A stretch of 14,960 nucleotides of DNA from Atribacteria bacterium SCGC AAA255-N14 (GTDB lineage Bacteria; Atribacterota; JS1; SB-45; 34-128): NCBI GenBank assembly GCA_000405345.1, contig ASPC01000047.1, forward strand, positions 1-14,960, written 5' to 3'. Made by a program: the position numbers and the translations under genes. The notes under the pieces are model-generated. The model worked only from the letters and a program-made list of their open reading frames with translations, searched no databases and was not told the origin of the DNA. Below are positions 7,459-14,197 of this stretch, piece by piece (the stretch's first letter is position 1; every line of letters starts with the position of its first letter).

Positions 7459-7674
7459 ATGGTAAAAGAAAAGTGCATAGAAATGCAAGGCAAAGTAATT
7501 CAGTCCTTGCCAAATGCTACTTTTCGGGTTGAACTGGAAAATGGTTGCGAAATATTAGCCCACATTTCAGGTAAAATCAGGATGCATTTTATTAGAATAT
7601 TACCCGGAGACAGAGTGAAAATTGAAATGTCACCTTATGATTTAACCCAAGGTAGAATTGTATATAGATTGTAA
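7459..7674 (+). CDS. infA: Translation initiation factor IF-1
   Basis: This 71-residue OB-fold factor blocks the A site of the 30S subunit during initiation. It is almost textbook IF-1: [40 protein letters not shown] and [14 protein letters not shown] prefer the ATG at 7459 (MVKEK...), which has GGAGG at 7446-7450 with 8-nt spacing. A TTG at 7456 would add one residue. In standard clusters it follows map directly, as here. A 392-nt gene-free stretch separates it from rpmJ. Confidence 0.96.
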   Translation: MVKEKCIEMQGKVIQSLPNATFRVELENGCEILAHISGKIRMHFIRILPGDRVKIEMSPYDLTQGRIVYRL

Positions 7675-8066
7675 CAAACACGTATCTCGTATCTCGTTAA
7701 TAAAAATAGCGTATAGCTGGGAAAAAGGGATTCAGAATGTAAGTGTAGAGTCGTATTGCAATACGTCTACATAGCGTAAAGAAACAAGAAGTTAGGTGTA
7801 GGGGTAGAAGATCTTATGTCTGCCTGTAGAAGATGAAAAGAAATAAAATGATAGTAAAGTATATAAAAAGTTTTTAGCTACAAGTTGTAAATTTGTAATA
7901 TTAAGAAAAGATGTAGTAAATTATCGAACAACGTTTAGCATACATATAGGAGATAGAATTTAGGAGGTAGAGTTAAATAAAAATTTTAAAGGATAATTTT
8001 ATTTAATTGTACTATGCTATGTGCTATAACGCTATACGCTATACTATTTATGGAGGAAAGAAATAG
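7675..8066. repeat. Gene-free infA-rpmJ gap with heptads and a palindrome
   Basis: No credible gene is visible in this 392-nt stretch. It begins with CGTATCT units of period 7 (7681-7697). It then holds the perfect 14-nt palindrome CGTATTGCAATACG (7752-7765), extended by flanking GTAGA (7745-7749) and TCTAC (7766-7770) around a 2-nt bulge. Near 7803-7831, GGTGTAGGGGTAGAAGATC is a looser relative. The end of the gap (about 8017-8047) consists of complementary AGCGTAT-type heptads (ACGCTAT, ACGCTAT, ACTATTT) before the rpmJ ribosome binding site at 8051-8059. Confidence 0.6.
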
Positions 8067-8183
8067 ATGAAAGTAAGATCATCAGTTAAAAAAATGTGTG
8101 CAAAATGCAAAATAATAAAGAGAAAAGGTAGAATAAGAGTAATTTGTAGTAATCCAAAGCACAAACAGAGACAGGGGAAATAA
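8067..8183 (+). CDS. rpmJ: 50S ribosomal protein L36, zinc-ribbon form
   Basis: This 38-residue protein is easily missed because of its size. It reads [20 protein letters not shown] followed by [18 protein letters not shown]. That is the zinc-containing L36 with ligands C11, C14, C27 and H32. L36 stabilises 23S rRNA near the stalk base. ATG at 8067 follows GGAGGAAAG. Position between infA and rpsM is canonical, and rpsM starts 24 nt after its stop. Confidence 0.96.
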   Translation: MKVRSSVKKMCAKCKIIKRKGRIRVICSNPKHKQRQGK

Positions 8184-8207
8184 TTTTAAAGGAGGATATA
8201 TTAAGAT

Positions 8208-8585
8208 ATGGCTAGAATAGCCGGAGTAGACTTACCTAGGAATAAGAGAATAGAATATGCTTTAACTTATATCTATGGAATCGGTATTACCAGCGCTCGT
8301 TCCATACTAAAGGAATCAAAAGTTAATTTGGATACCAGGGCAAAAGATCTAACCGAAGAAGAGATAAATAAGATAAAGGGAATTATTGATAAAAATTATA
8401 AAGTAGAAGGAGAATGTAGAAGTGAAATTACCACCTCTATAAAAAGGCTTATGGATATAGGTTCATATAGAGGTCTAAGACATCGGAAGGGATTGACGGT
8501 GAGGGGTCAAAGAACTAAAACTAATGCGAGAACCAGAAAAGGGCCCAAGAAAACAGTAGGAGCAAGAAAAAAGAAAAGTATATAA
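8208..8585 (+). CDS. rpsM: 30S ribosomal protein S13
   Basis: This 125-residue protein lies in the head of the small subunit and contacts L5 and the P-site tRNA. It starts [14 protein letters not shown], has the helix-two-turn-helix region with GIG at 24-26, and ends in the basic tail carrying [19 protein letters not shown] and [19 protein letters not shown] supports the ATG start. It is complete. The next gene, rpsK, is cut by the inversion junction. Confidence 0.97.
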   Translation: MARIAGVDLPRNKRIEYALTYIYGIGITSARSILKESKVNLDTRAKDLTEEEINKIKGIIDKNYKVEGECRSEITTSIKRLMDIGSYRGLRHRKGLTVRGQRTKTNARTRKGPKKTVGARKKKSI

Positions 8586-8613
8586 TGTTTCAGATGCTGA
8601 AAGGAGAATTTAA

Positions 8614-8742
8614 TTGGCTAATAAGAAAATAATAAAGAAAACTAAGAAGAAAATAAAAAAGAATATAGTTTTAGGGGTAGTTCACATCCAATCTACTTTT
8701 AACAATACTATAGTTACCATTTCAGATAAAGGATTGGTCTGA
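8614..8742 (+). pseudogene. rpsK: 30S ribosomal protein S11, 5' fragment truncated at the rpoB junction
   Basis: TTG at 8614, with AAAGGAG at 8600-8606 upstream, opens a frame [20 protein letters not shown], then [19 protein letters not shown]. The [13 protein letters not shown] segment is diagnostic of S11, the platform protein next to the mRNA exit. Residues up to about K39 fit the family, and then G-L-V-stop follows, because from about 8731 the DNA is the reverse complement of rpoB. Intact S11 is about 128 residues, so some 70% is absent, including the conserved core. The expected downstream genes rpsD, rpoA and rplQ are also absent. It is not functional in this form; a complete copy must exist elsewhere. 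Confidence 0.93.
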
Positions 8743-10274
8743 TCCATAAATTGAGAAAGCTGACTGCTCCCAAAAAACTGTCGAATAGTAGCCAATAATG
8801 GCCGTGCGTTTATCAAGGCTTGGGGAGTAATAGCAGAAACATCAGGTTGGATAGTCATCCTCTCCCGAATCACTCTTTCCATCCTGCTTAATCCAATGTA
8901 AAATTGATCCTGAAGTAACTCACCAACTGTCTTTATCCTTCTATTCCCTAAATGATCAATGTCATCTATATATCCAATTTCTCTATATAAATTGACTAAA
9001 TACCTTAAAGAAGCAACAATATCCTCTCTTGTCAACGAAGGACCCTTTTTTATTTTTACCTTTTCTTTACATTTTTTTATTTTGTATATTAAGGCATCGG
9101 ATAATTTATCACCGGTACTACAAATTACTTCACCTGTTTTTGGATTAATTATATCCTCAGCAACAATCGCATTTATAATCCCTTCATTAATTCCCTCACT
9201 CAGTTTATCAACAATTGGCATTAAAGCTTCATCCTTCTCATTAAAAACAGTTACCGTTTCATTCTCAGAATTCAACACTTTTACCTTTTCAATTCCTGAG
9301 TTAATTATTACAGAAAATGTTTTCTGATTGATTTTTTCTTCTGCCTTTACAATTATTTTATTGTTGTTTGGATCAATAATGTCTTCGGCTACGATTTTAC
9401 CTAATATCCGATTTTCAAAGTTTAATTTTCCATTTATTTTGTATCTTCCGACTTTTGCTAAATCATATCTTTTGGGATCAAAAAGCAATCTATAAATTAA
9501 TTGACGAGTATTTCTTTCAGTCGGAGGTTCGCTGGGTCTCAATCTTCTAAACAATTCTATCAGGGCTTCTTTTTCATTGGCTGTATTATCTTTTTCTAAA
9601 GTTGCTTTTATAACCTCTTCGTAATCAAAAAGCTCCATTATCTCTTCATTGTTTTCATATCCTAACGCTCTTAATAGGGTAGTTGCTGGAATTTTCCTTT
9701 TTTTATCAATTCGAACATAAAGCATATCGGAAGAATCAAATCCAAATTCTAACCAGGATCCACGATTAGGTATAATTTTAAATTTATACAATGATTTGCT
9801 ATCTCCGCTGTTTTTTTCTTCATCAAAATAAATACCGGGAGATCTTATTAATTGATTTACTATCACCCTTTCTGCTCCGTTAATAACGAAACCTCCGTTT
9901 TCGGTCATAAGTGGTAACTCACCCATAAAAACATCTTGCTCTTTAATTTCACCTGTCTTCTTACTAATTAAATTTATCTTAACTTCTAAGGGAGCAGAAT
10001 AAGTTCCGCCTTTTTCCCAACATCCGTAAGCAGAATCTTTACATTCCCCTAGTGAATAACTAATAAAATCTAAAATTAAATTACCGGTAAAGTCTTGAAT
10101 TGGAAAAACATTTATAAAAACTTCTTGTAACCCTTGGTTCTTTCTTTTATCGGCCGGGACGAACCTTTGTAAAAAAGCTTCAAAAGATTTTTTTTGTATA
10201 TCCAATAAATTGGGGATAGGACATAATTCAGGTATTTTGGAATAATTTTTTACTTGTTTATATTTATTGTACAC
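8682..10274 (-). CDS. rpoB: RNA polymerase beta subunit, N-terminal 518 residues (3' truncated)
   Basis: GTG at 10274 opens a 530-codon frame. Residues 1-518 are genuine RpoB; the last 12 ([12 protein letters not shown]) are reverse-read rpsK. Landmarks are [11 protein letters not shown] (28-38), [13 protein letters not shown] (127-139), [10 protein letters not shown] (141-150), [10 protein letters not shown] (169-178), [15 protein letters not shown] (438-452) and [16 protein letters not shown] (500-515) of the rifampicin pocket. The full subunit is about 1,100-1,200 residues, so the active-site half is missing. Between residues 283 and 413 there is an insertion of about 110 residues relative to E. 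coli, with two VAEDII(D/N)P modules. The rplL-rpoB order is standard. Confidence 0.95.
   Translation of the reverse strand: MYNKYKQVKNYSKIPELCPIPNLLDIQKKSFEAFLQRFVPADKRKNQGLQEVFINVFPIQDFTGNLILDFISYSLGECKDSAYGCWEKGGTYSAPLEVKINLISKKTGEIKEQDVFMGELPLMTENGGFVINGAERVIVNQLIRSPGIYFDEEKNSGDSKSLYKFKIIPNRGSWLEFGFDSSDMLYVRIDKKRKIPATTLLRALGYENNEEIMELFDYEEVIKATLEKDNTANEKEALIELFRRLRPSEPPTERNTRQLIYRLLFDPKRYDLAKVGRYKINGKLNFENRILGKIVAEDIIDPNNNKIIVKAEEKINQKTFSVIINSGIEKVKVLNSENETVTVFNEKDEALMPIVDKLSEGINEGIINAIVAEDIINPKTGEVICSTGDKLSDALIYKIKKCKEKVKIKKGPSLTREDIVASLRYLVNLYREIGYIDDIDHLGNRRIKTVGELLQDQFYIGLSRMERVIRERMTIQPDVSAITPQALINARPLLATIRQFFGSSQLSQFMDQTNPLSEMVTIVLLKVDWM
8721..8732. other. Inversion or chimera breakpoint between rpsK and rpoB
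   Basis: These 12 bases, TTCAGATAAAGG, fit both genes. Read forward they give the end of S11 VTISDK(G), and read in reverse they give the RpoB residues PLSE of [10 protein letters not shown]. On the left the sequence is rpsK only, and on the right rpoB only. The genes normally lie in the same direction, so a head-to-head join of their 5' parts needs one inverted junction. Roughly 10-12 bp of shared sequence is compatible with microhomology-mediated inversion or with an inverted chimera formed during genome amplification. Confidence 0.9.
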
Positions 10275-10690
10275 CGCAAAACACCAACCTTTATATAATG
10301 ATTAAAATATTAAATTAGCCTTTAGTATATAGTATATAATGAAAAATGAAAAATGAAAAATATAAAGCCATAGCTCAAAGTTTAAAATTTAAATATATTG
10401 TTTTAATTATTGAGCTTCATCTTTCTTATCTCGTATGTAAGATAGAAGCCAGGAGTAAGAATCCGGTATTCAGAATTATTAAAAATTATGTAAATATATT
10501 CTTTGTTAATTTGCTTCATATTCTTCTGATTTCTGACTACTGGCTCCTGAATTCTTAAATAATATTTATGCTTTTTCGCTTTCGGTTTGCGTTTTTAGTT
10601 TATTGATTTACCCTACACACTAAACGCTGTATACTCTGCGCTATATATTTCCGCAAATTATAAGTATATCATTTAGTAATAAAAAATGCA
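10275..10690. repeat. rplL-rpoB gap, rpoB-proximal part: heptad arrays
   Basis: No gene is credible here. GAAAAAT occurs three times in tandem at 10341-10361. An array AGAAGCC, AGGAGTA, AGAATCC, GGTATTC, AGAATTA (10444-10478) is roughly complementary to TTCTGAT, TTCTGAC, TACTGGC, TCCTGAA, TTCTTAA (10524-10558). Further T-rich units (TTTTTCGC, TTTCGGT, TTGCGTT) lie at 10569-10600, then ACACACT, AAACGCT, GTATACT, CTGCGCT. The stretch has the same A-rich arm/T-rich arm architecture as copies A and B but is more diverged. A weak ribosome binding site for rpoB (complement of CACCAACCT) is at 10282-10290. Confidence 0.65.
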
Positions 10691-10769
10691 AGAAGATACT
10701 CTTTAAATTATCTAACTACCCCACTAAAGTTTACACTAACCTCTTTAAAAATATTTAAAGAGTATCTTC
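10685..10769 (-). terminator. Two-state hairpin/attenuator candidate after rplL
   Basis: A perfect 16-bp inverted repeat has arms 10692-10707 (GAAGATACTCTTTAAA on the + strand) and 10754-10769, with a 46-nt spacer. In the transcribed (-) direction the distal arm is followed by TTGCATTTTTT, which resembles an intrinsic terminator. The arm at 10754-10762 can alternatively pair with CTCTTTAAA at 10741-10749, with 9 bp and a 4-nt loop. The two pairings exclude each other. It begins 21 nt after the rplL stop, where many bacteria reduce transcription between rplL and rpoB. The regulatory role is inferred. Confidence 0.6.
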
Positions 10770-10790
10770 GATATTGCCAAAAACTATCTT

Positions 10791-11261
10791 CTATTTTATT
10801 TCTACAACTGCTCCAACCGCTTCTAATTTTTCTTTTATTCCTTCGGCCTCTTTTTTGTCTACATGTTCTTTTACTGTGTTCGGCGCACCATCCACTAAGT
10901 CTTTAGATTCTTTTAAACCTAAAGCAGTGATGGTTCTTATTTCTTTTATTACTTTAATCTTATTTGGTCCTATTTCTTTTAACACTACTTCAAAATCGGT
11001 CTTTTCTTCTTTGACCTCGTCTGATGCAGCTGCACCGCCAGCATTACCAGGTATGGCAACCGGCATAGCAGCAGTTACTCCGAATTTTTCCTCTAAAGCT
11101 TTAACTAAATCAGCTAATTCTAATACGGTCATCTTTTCTACCTTTTCTAATATTTCCACTGATGCACTCATTTCAGGTTTAGATTGCTTTTCCTCATTAA
11201 CTTTTTTAGCTTTTTTAGTATCTATTTCTTTTTTTTCAGAAACTTCTTTTTTTTCTACCAT
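10791..11261 (-). CDS. rplL: 50S ribosomal protein L7/L12 with N-terminal extension
   Basis: This is the stalk protein that recruits and activates translational GTPases. The N-terminal dimerisation part is [20 protein letters not shown], then comes an Ala/Gly hinge ([15 protein letters not shown]) and the C-terminal domain with [33 protein letters not shown] and [14 protein letters not shown]. The protein is 156 residues instead of about 125, because a Lys/Glu-rich extension of about 30 residues precedes the normal start. That long start has an excellent ribosome binding site, AGGAGGTGA at 11267-11275. The internal ATG at residue 31 has only a poorly placed GAGG. I therefore keep the long form. 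Confidence 0.93.
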   Translation of the reverse strand: MVEKKEVSEKKEIDTKKAKKVNEEKQSKPEMSASVEILEKVEKMTVLELADLVKALEEKFGVTAAMPVAIPGNAGGAAASDEVKEEKTDFEVVLKEIGPNKIKVIKEIRTITALGLKESKDLVDGAPNTVKEHVDKKEAEGIKEKLEAVGAVVEIK

Positions 11262-11282
11262 TTATTTCACCTCCTCTCAATC

Positions 11283-11312
11283 TCGTATTTCGTATGTCGT
11301 ATTTCGTATGTC
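11283..11312. repeat. TCGTATT/TCGTATG heptad array in rplJ-rplL gap
   Basis: Four consecutive 7-nt units are TCGTATT, TCGTATG, TCGTATT and TCGTATG, i.e. a 14-nt unit present twice exactly, followed by TC. It lies between the rplL ribosome binding site and the rplJ stop. Related CGTAT heptads occur at 7681-7697 and 14779-14823. Confidence 0.85.
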
Positions 11313-11383
11313 AAAAAATTTTTTACTTTACACTCTATCAACACGATAAGCGATGTTATATATCACATTTTTACTACAATATT

Positions 11384-11926
11384 TTATGAAACTTTAACTT
11401 CTTTTTCTTTAGCCTCTTTTACAGCTTCCAGAGTATAAATCAACCCTCTTAACGGTCCTTGTAAGATAAATACTAAAGAATAAAGTGGAGATTTTACTCC
11501 GTTAATCATTTGGGCAATAAGGACATCTTTCGAAGGCAGAGAAGCTATTTCCATAATTTTCTCCGGGCTAAAAACTCTTCCGTCTATCAGACCAGATTTG
11601 ACCTTTAAATCAATTTTGTTTTTTTTAAAATACTCTTTTAGTAATCTAGCCGGGGCAACTCCATCATCACTGCAGAAAGCTATTGCGGTACAACCGATTA
11701 GATCTTTGGTCAGATCTTCTACGTTCAACTCTTCGCTGGCTTTTTCCAATAAAGTATTTTTTACTACTTTAAATTCCACCTTCTCGTCTTTTAATTCATT
11801 TTTAAGGCTGCTAATCTGAGATACATTCATTCCCTGATAATCGGTTAAAACTACTCCTGTGGATTCTTTTAATTTTGCTATCAAATCCTGGAGTATCTCT
11901 TTTTTAGAATCTTTACTTAAAGCCAA
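11384..11926 (-). CDS. rplJ: 50S ribosomal protein L10
   Basis: This 180-residue protein anchors L7/L12 dimers at the stalk base and typically autoregulates its operon by binding the leader mRNA. Family features are the N-terminal LTDYQGMNVSQISSLKNELK, then FKVVKNTLLEKA and a C-terminal amphipathic helix (LRGLIYTLEAVKEAKEKE) that carries L7/L12 dimers. The start is TTG at 11926, selected by TCCTCCT on the + strand (AGGAGGA) at 11933-11939. A recognisable L10 leader with terminator hairpin lies directly upstream. rplL follows after about 120 nt. Confidence 0.96.
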   Translation of the reverse strand: MALSKDSKKEILQDLIAKLKESTGVVLTDYQGMNVSQISSLKNELKDEKVEFKVVKNTLLEKASEELNVEDLTKDLIGCTAIAFCSDDGVAPARLLKEYFKKNKIDLKVKSGLIDGRVFSPEKIMEIASLPSKDVLIAQMINGVKSPLYSLVFILQGPLRGLIYTLEAVKEAKEKEVKVS

Positions 11927-11964
11927 AACTTATCCTCCTTTCTAACTCTATTAGATATTTTGCT

Positions 11965-12105
11965 CAATAAAAAACCTTCCCTTAGATCAATCTATAAGGA
12001 AGGTGAAACTAGTGTAAGTTTATTCACTTTGTTCTCACCTCGGCAGGAAGATATTTTAATATCAATTAAGTTATCTCTTAACAACTCCTGCTGTCTAAGG
12101 TATAT
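11965..12105 (-). promoter_or_regulatory. Ribosomal protein L10 leader with intrinsic attenuator
   Basis: Read on the - strand, the region upstream of rplJ contains ACCTTAGACAGCAGGAG, then CTTAAT, then CTTCCTGCCGAGGT. This is the arrangement of the L10(L12)4-binding leader known from Firmicutes and relatives: the CAGCAGG and CCTGCCG strands pair and enclose a kink-turn-like region. It ends in a stem formed by ACCTTCC...(11974-11987) and its complement (11990-12004), followed in the transcript by TTTTTTATT. Excess L10-L7/L12 complex would favour termination before rplJ-rplL. Identification rests on motif spacing; no covariance search was done. Confidence 0.85.
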
Positions 12106-12119
12106 CTAAATTTACAAGT

Positions 12120-12148
12120 ATTATATTTTATCTTTTTATTTTTACTAA
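12120..12148 (-). promoter_or_regulatory. Candidate promoter for the rplJ-rplL leader transcript
   Basis: On the - strand a perfect TATAAT (12120-12125) lies about 15 nt upstream of the conserved start of the L10 leader. The -35 position at 17-nt spacing reads only TTAGTA (12143-12148), which is weak, and the surroundings are very AT-rich. It sits just after the rplA stop, where independent rplJL promoters are common. Confidence 0.4.
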
Positions 12149-12150
12149 TT

Positions 12151-12870
12151 CTATATTTTTTGTTTTTCTATCCAAGCATCTATTTTTTGGGGATCTATGT
12201 GAACCCCTGGCCCCATAGTAGATGAAACAGCGATGCTGCGTATGTATCTTCCTTTGGCGGCTGATGGTTTAGCTTTAATAATAGCGCCGACAAAGGTAAT
12301 AAAATTTTCTAATAACTTTTCTTTATCAAAATTTGTTTTTCCTAAGGGTGCGTGGACTATACCAAATTTATCCGCCCGGTATTCTACTTTCCCTGCTTTC
12401 ACTGCTTCTACGGTATTTTTTATATCAAAAGTAACAGTTCCAACTTTAGGGTTAGGCATTAGACCTCGGGGACCCAATACTTTGCCTAATTTTCCCACTA
12501 TTTTCATCATATCTGGGGTCGCTATAGTGGCATCAAAATCGGTCCATCCTTTTTGTATCTTTTCAGCTAAATCTTCTGCTCCTACAAAATCAGCCCCGGC
12601 TTCTTCTGCCTCTTTTGCTTTCTCTCCCTCGGCAAAAACAACAATTTTCACTTTTTTACCTGTGCCATGAGGTAAATCTGCCGCTCCTCTTACCTGTTCC
12701 TCTGAACGACGAGTATCGATACCTAATTTAATCGCAATATCGATAGACTCTTCAAAATTCGCCCAGTGAAGATTTTTAACTAAATCTAAAGTTTCTTCCG
12801 GTTCGTAAAACTTATCTTTTTGATAATTTTTAATGGCCTCTAAATATTTTTTACCTCTTTTTCTACTCAT
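12151..12870 (-). CDS. rplA: 50S ribosomal protein L1
   Basis: This 239-residue two-domain protein of the L1 stalk helps deacylated tRNA leave the E site. Signatures are [20 protein letters not shown] (49-68), the hallmark [14 protein letters not shown] (132-145), and [11 protein letters not shown] (216-226) near the end. ATG at 12870 follows AAGGAGGAAAA. It lies 54 nt downstream of rplK, the usual rplK-rplA pair, which is normally autoregulated by L1. No L1-binding hairpin was recognised in the rplK leader. Confidence 0.97.
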   Translation of the reverse strand: MSRKRGKKYLEAIKNYQKDKFYEPEETLDLVKNLHWANFEESIDIAIKLGIDTRRSEEQVRGAADLPHGTGKKVKIVVFAEGEKAKEAEEAGADFVGAEDLAEKIQKGWTDFDATIATPDMMKIVGKLGKVLGPRGLMPNPKVGTVTFDIKNTVEAVKAGKVEYRADKFGIVHAPLGKTNFDKEKLLENFITFVGAIIKAKPSAAKGRYIRSIAVSSTMGPGVHIDPQKIDAWIEKQKI

Positions 12871-12924
12871 CCTTTTCCTCCTTGTGGTATTATTGGATTT
12901 TATCCTTCCACATAAGCTTACGCT

Positions 12925-13356
12925 TTACTTATTGTTCTCTATCTCTATTCCCATGCTTCTGGCAGTGCCTTCAATTATTTTCATAGCACCTTCTAAATCA
13001 TTAGCATTTAAATCGGGCATTTTACGTTTAGCAATCTCTTCAATTTTTACCCGGGATAACTTTGCCACTTTTTCTTTATTGGGTATCCCTGATCCCTTTT
13101 CTATTCCTGCTGCTTCTTTTAATAAAAAAGCAACTGGAGGCTTTTTGCAAATAAAAGTAAAAGACCTATCCTCATATACATTTATAATTACGGGTATTAC
13201 AGTTCCAACATCTTGTCTTGTTTTCTCGTTAAAAGCCTTACAAAATTCCATAATGTTTAAACCATGCTGACCTAAAGCCGGGCCTACCGGTGGTGCGGGA
13301 TTAGCATTACCAGCTGGTATCTGTAATTTTATTACGGAAACTATTTTTTTTGCCAT
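12925..13356 (-). CDS. rplK: 50S ribosomal protein L11
   Basis: At 143 residues it has exactly the typical length. L11 binds the GTPase-associated region of 23S rRNA and is the target site of thiopeptides. Signatures are [20 protein letters not shown] (9-28), [15 protein letters not shown] (29-43), [14 protein letters not shown] and the C-terminal [13 protein letters not shown] at 13356 is preceded by TAGGAGGAATT. Its normal upstream neighbour nusG is 251 nt away, the gap being occupied by repeat copy B. Confidence 0.97.
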   Translation of the reverse strand: MAKKIVSVIKLQIPAGNANPAPPVGPALGQHGLNIMEFCKAFNEKTRQDVGTVIPVIINVYEDRSFTFICKKPPVAFLLKEAAGIEKGSGIPNKEKVAKLSRVKIEEIAKRKMPDLNANDLEGAMKIIEGTARSMGIEIENNK

Positions 13357-13378
13357 TAAATTCCTCCTATAACTAGTT

Positions 13379-13599
13379 GTTAGTGAATAGTCGTTAGTAT
13401 TTAGTTAGCTGGTTAGTTAAATAGGTTTCAAGTTGCGAGTTACGAGTCAAACTAGTTGATTAAGCTAAAAAGTTAAAACTAAAAGCGAAAAACCATAATT
13501 CAAAACTCAAAACTTTTTCTCTCAATTTTTAATTTTAAGTTATAGTTTTGCATTTTGCGTTTTTGATTTTTCATTTTATTACTAAATACTATTCACTAA
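13379..13599. repeat. Copy B of the ~200-bp heptad-rich inverted-repeat element
   Basis: This copy is bounded by TTAGTGAATAGT (13380-13391) and its complement ACTATTCACTAA (13588-13599). It contains AAAGTTA, AAACTAA, AAGCGAA, AAACCAT, AATTCAA, AACTCAA heptads (about 13470-13511) facing a T-rich arm through 13575. The reverse complement of 13465-13598 aligns nearly base for base with 460-595, so copy B is in the opposite orientation to copy A. The left third (13392-13450) differs and contains TTAGCTGG octads and AGTTGCG/AGTTACG heptads. It fills the nusG-rplK gap and encodes no protein. Confidence 0.8.
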
Positions 13600-13607
13600 G
13601 GACTAAT

Positions 13608-14150
13608 TTAATATTTCTCTACGTCATTAAAACCTAACTCAACGGATGTCTCTCGACCAAAAATTGATAGAAAAACTTTCATTTTATTTTTTTCGTAATC
13701 TACTTCTTTAACTTTTCCCGTATACCCGGTAAATGGACCAATGATAATTCTAATATTTTCTCCTACTTCGACATCTAATTTAGGTACTTTCTCGCCCTTC
13801 CCCATCTGTTTTAATATATTATCTATTTCTATTTCTTTTAAAGGTACCGGTTTTCCCCCTGAACCTACAAAACGAGTAACTCCGGGGGTATTCCTTACTG
13901 CTTGCCAGGAATTATTATCCAATATCATTTCTATTACTACATATCCTGGAAATACTTTTTTTTGCACATATTTTCTTTTGCCAGATTTTACCTCTAAGAC
14001 TTTTTCAGTAGGTATTAATACTTGGAAAATCTGATTCTCCATTCCCATGGATTTAATTCTTTGTTCTAAATTTATTTTTACTTTGTTTTCGTATCCTGAA
14101 TAAGTATGAACTACGTACCATTTTTTTTTATTTGAAGTCATCGTAACCAA
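13608..14150 (-). CDS. nusG: Transcription elongation/antitermination factor NusG
   Basis: NusG binds the RNA polymerase clamp and, through its KOW domain, contacts Rho or ribosomal protein S10. The NGN domain shows WYVVHTYSGYE (11-21), QVLIPTEK, KVFPGYVVIEM (65-75), NTPGVTRFVGSGGKPVPL (87-104). The KOW domain is VGENIRIIIGPFTGYTGKV (129-147) with a conserved ending. The 180-residue form starts at TTG 14150, which fits the AGGAAGAGAG upstream. An in-frame ATG at residue 4 (14141) is possible but sits further from that site. secE precedes it by 47 nt. Confidence 0.96.
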   Translation of the reverse strand: MVTMTSNKKKWYVVHTYSGYENKVKINLEQRIKSMGMENQIFQVLIPTEKVLEVKSGKRKYVQKKVFPGYVVIEMILDNNSWQAVRNTPGVTRFVGSGGKPVPLKEIEIDNILKQMGKGEKVPKLDVEVGENIRIIIGPFTGYTGKVKEVDYEKNKMKVFLSIFGRETSVELGFNDVEKY

Positions 14151-14197
14151 TTAACTCTCTTCCTTTTTACCACAAAATAGCAAATATTTATTGTGTA

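Noticed and set aside
7800..7835. Second palindrome near GTAGGGGTAGAAGATCTTATGTCTGCC
   Set aside because: Arms do not pair over more than a few bases beyond AAGATCTT, so it cannot be supported as a hairpin.
8682..8720. Genuine C-terminal tail of RpoB ([12 protein letters not shown])
   Set aside because: These codons are the reverse complement of rpsK coding sequence (TFNNTIVT), so the tail is a product of the junction, not of rpoB.
8959..9327. 122-codon + strand frame opposite rpoB
   Set aside because: Antisense shadow of rpoB with no ribosome binding site; the - strand frame carries clear RpoB motifs.
10346..10558. Open frame of 70 codons on the + strand in the rplL-rpoB gap
   Set aside because: It starts inside the GAAAAAT heptads, covers two heptad arrays, lacks a ribosome binding site and matches no family; it is translated repeat.
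10774..11349. 191-codon + strand frame opposite rplL
   Set aside because: It is the antisense shadow of rplL. The low-complexity Ser/Phe/Thr composition results from reading AT-rich Lys/Glu codons backwards.
12233..12670. 145-codon + strand frame opposite rplA (and similar frames opposite rplK, nusG, rplJ)
   Set aside because: All lie fully within well-identified genes on the other strand and show no family resemblance.
440..13600. CRISPR array
   Set aside because: Repeats have 7-8 nt period or are isolated palindromes. There are no 23-40 nt exact repeats with regular spacers and no cas genes.
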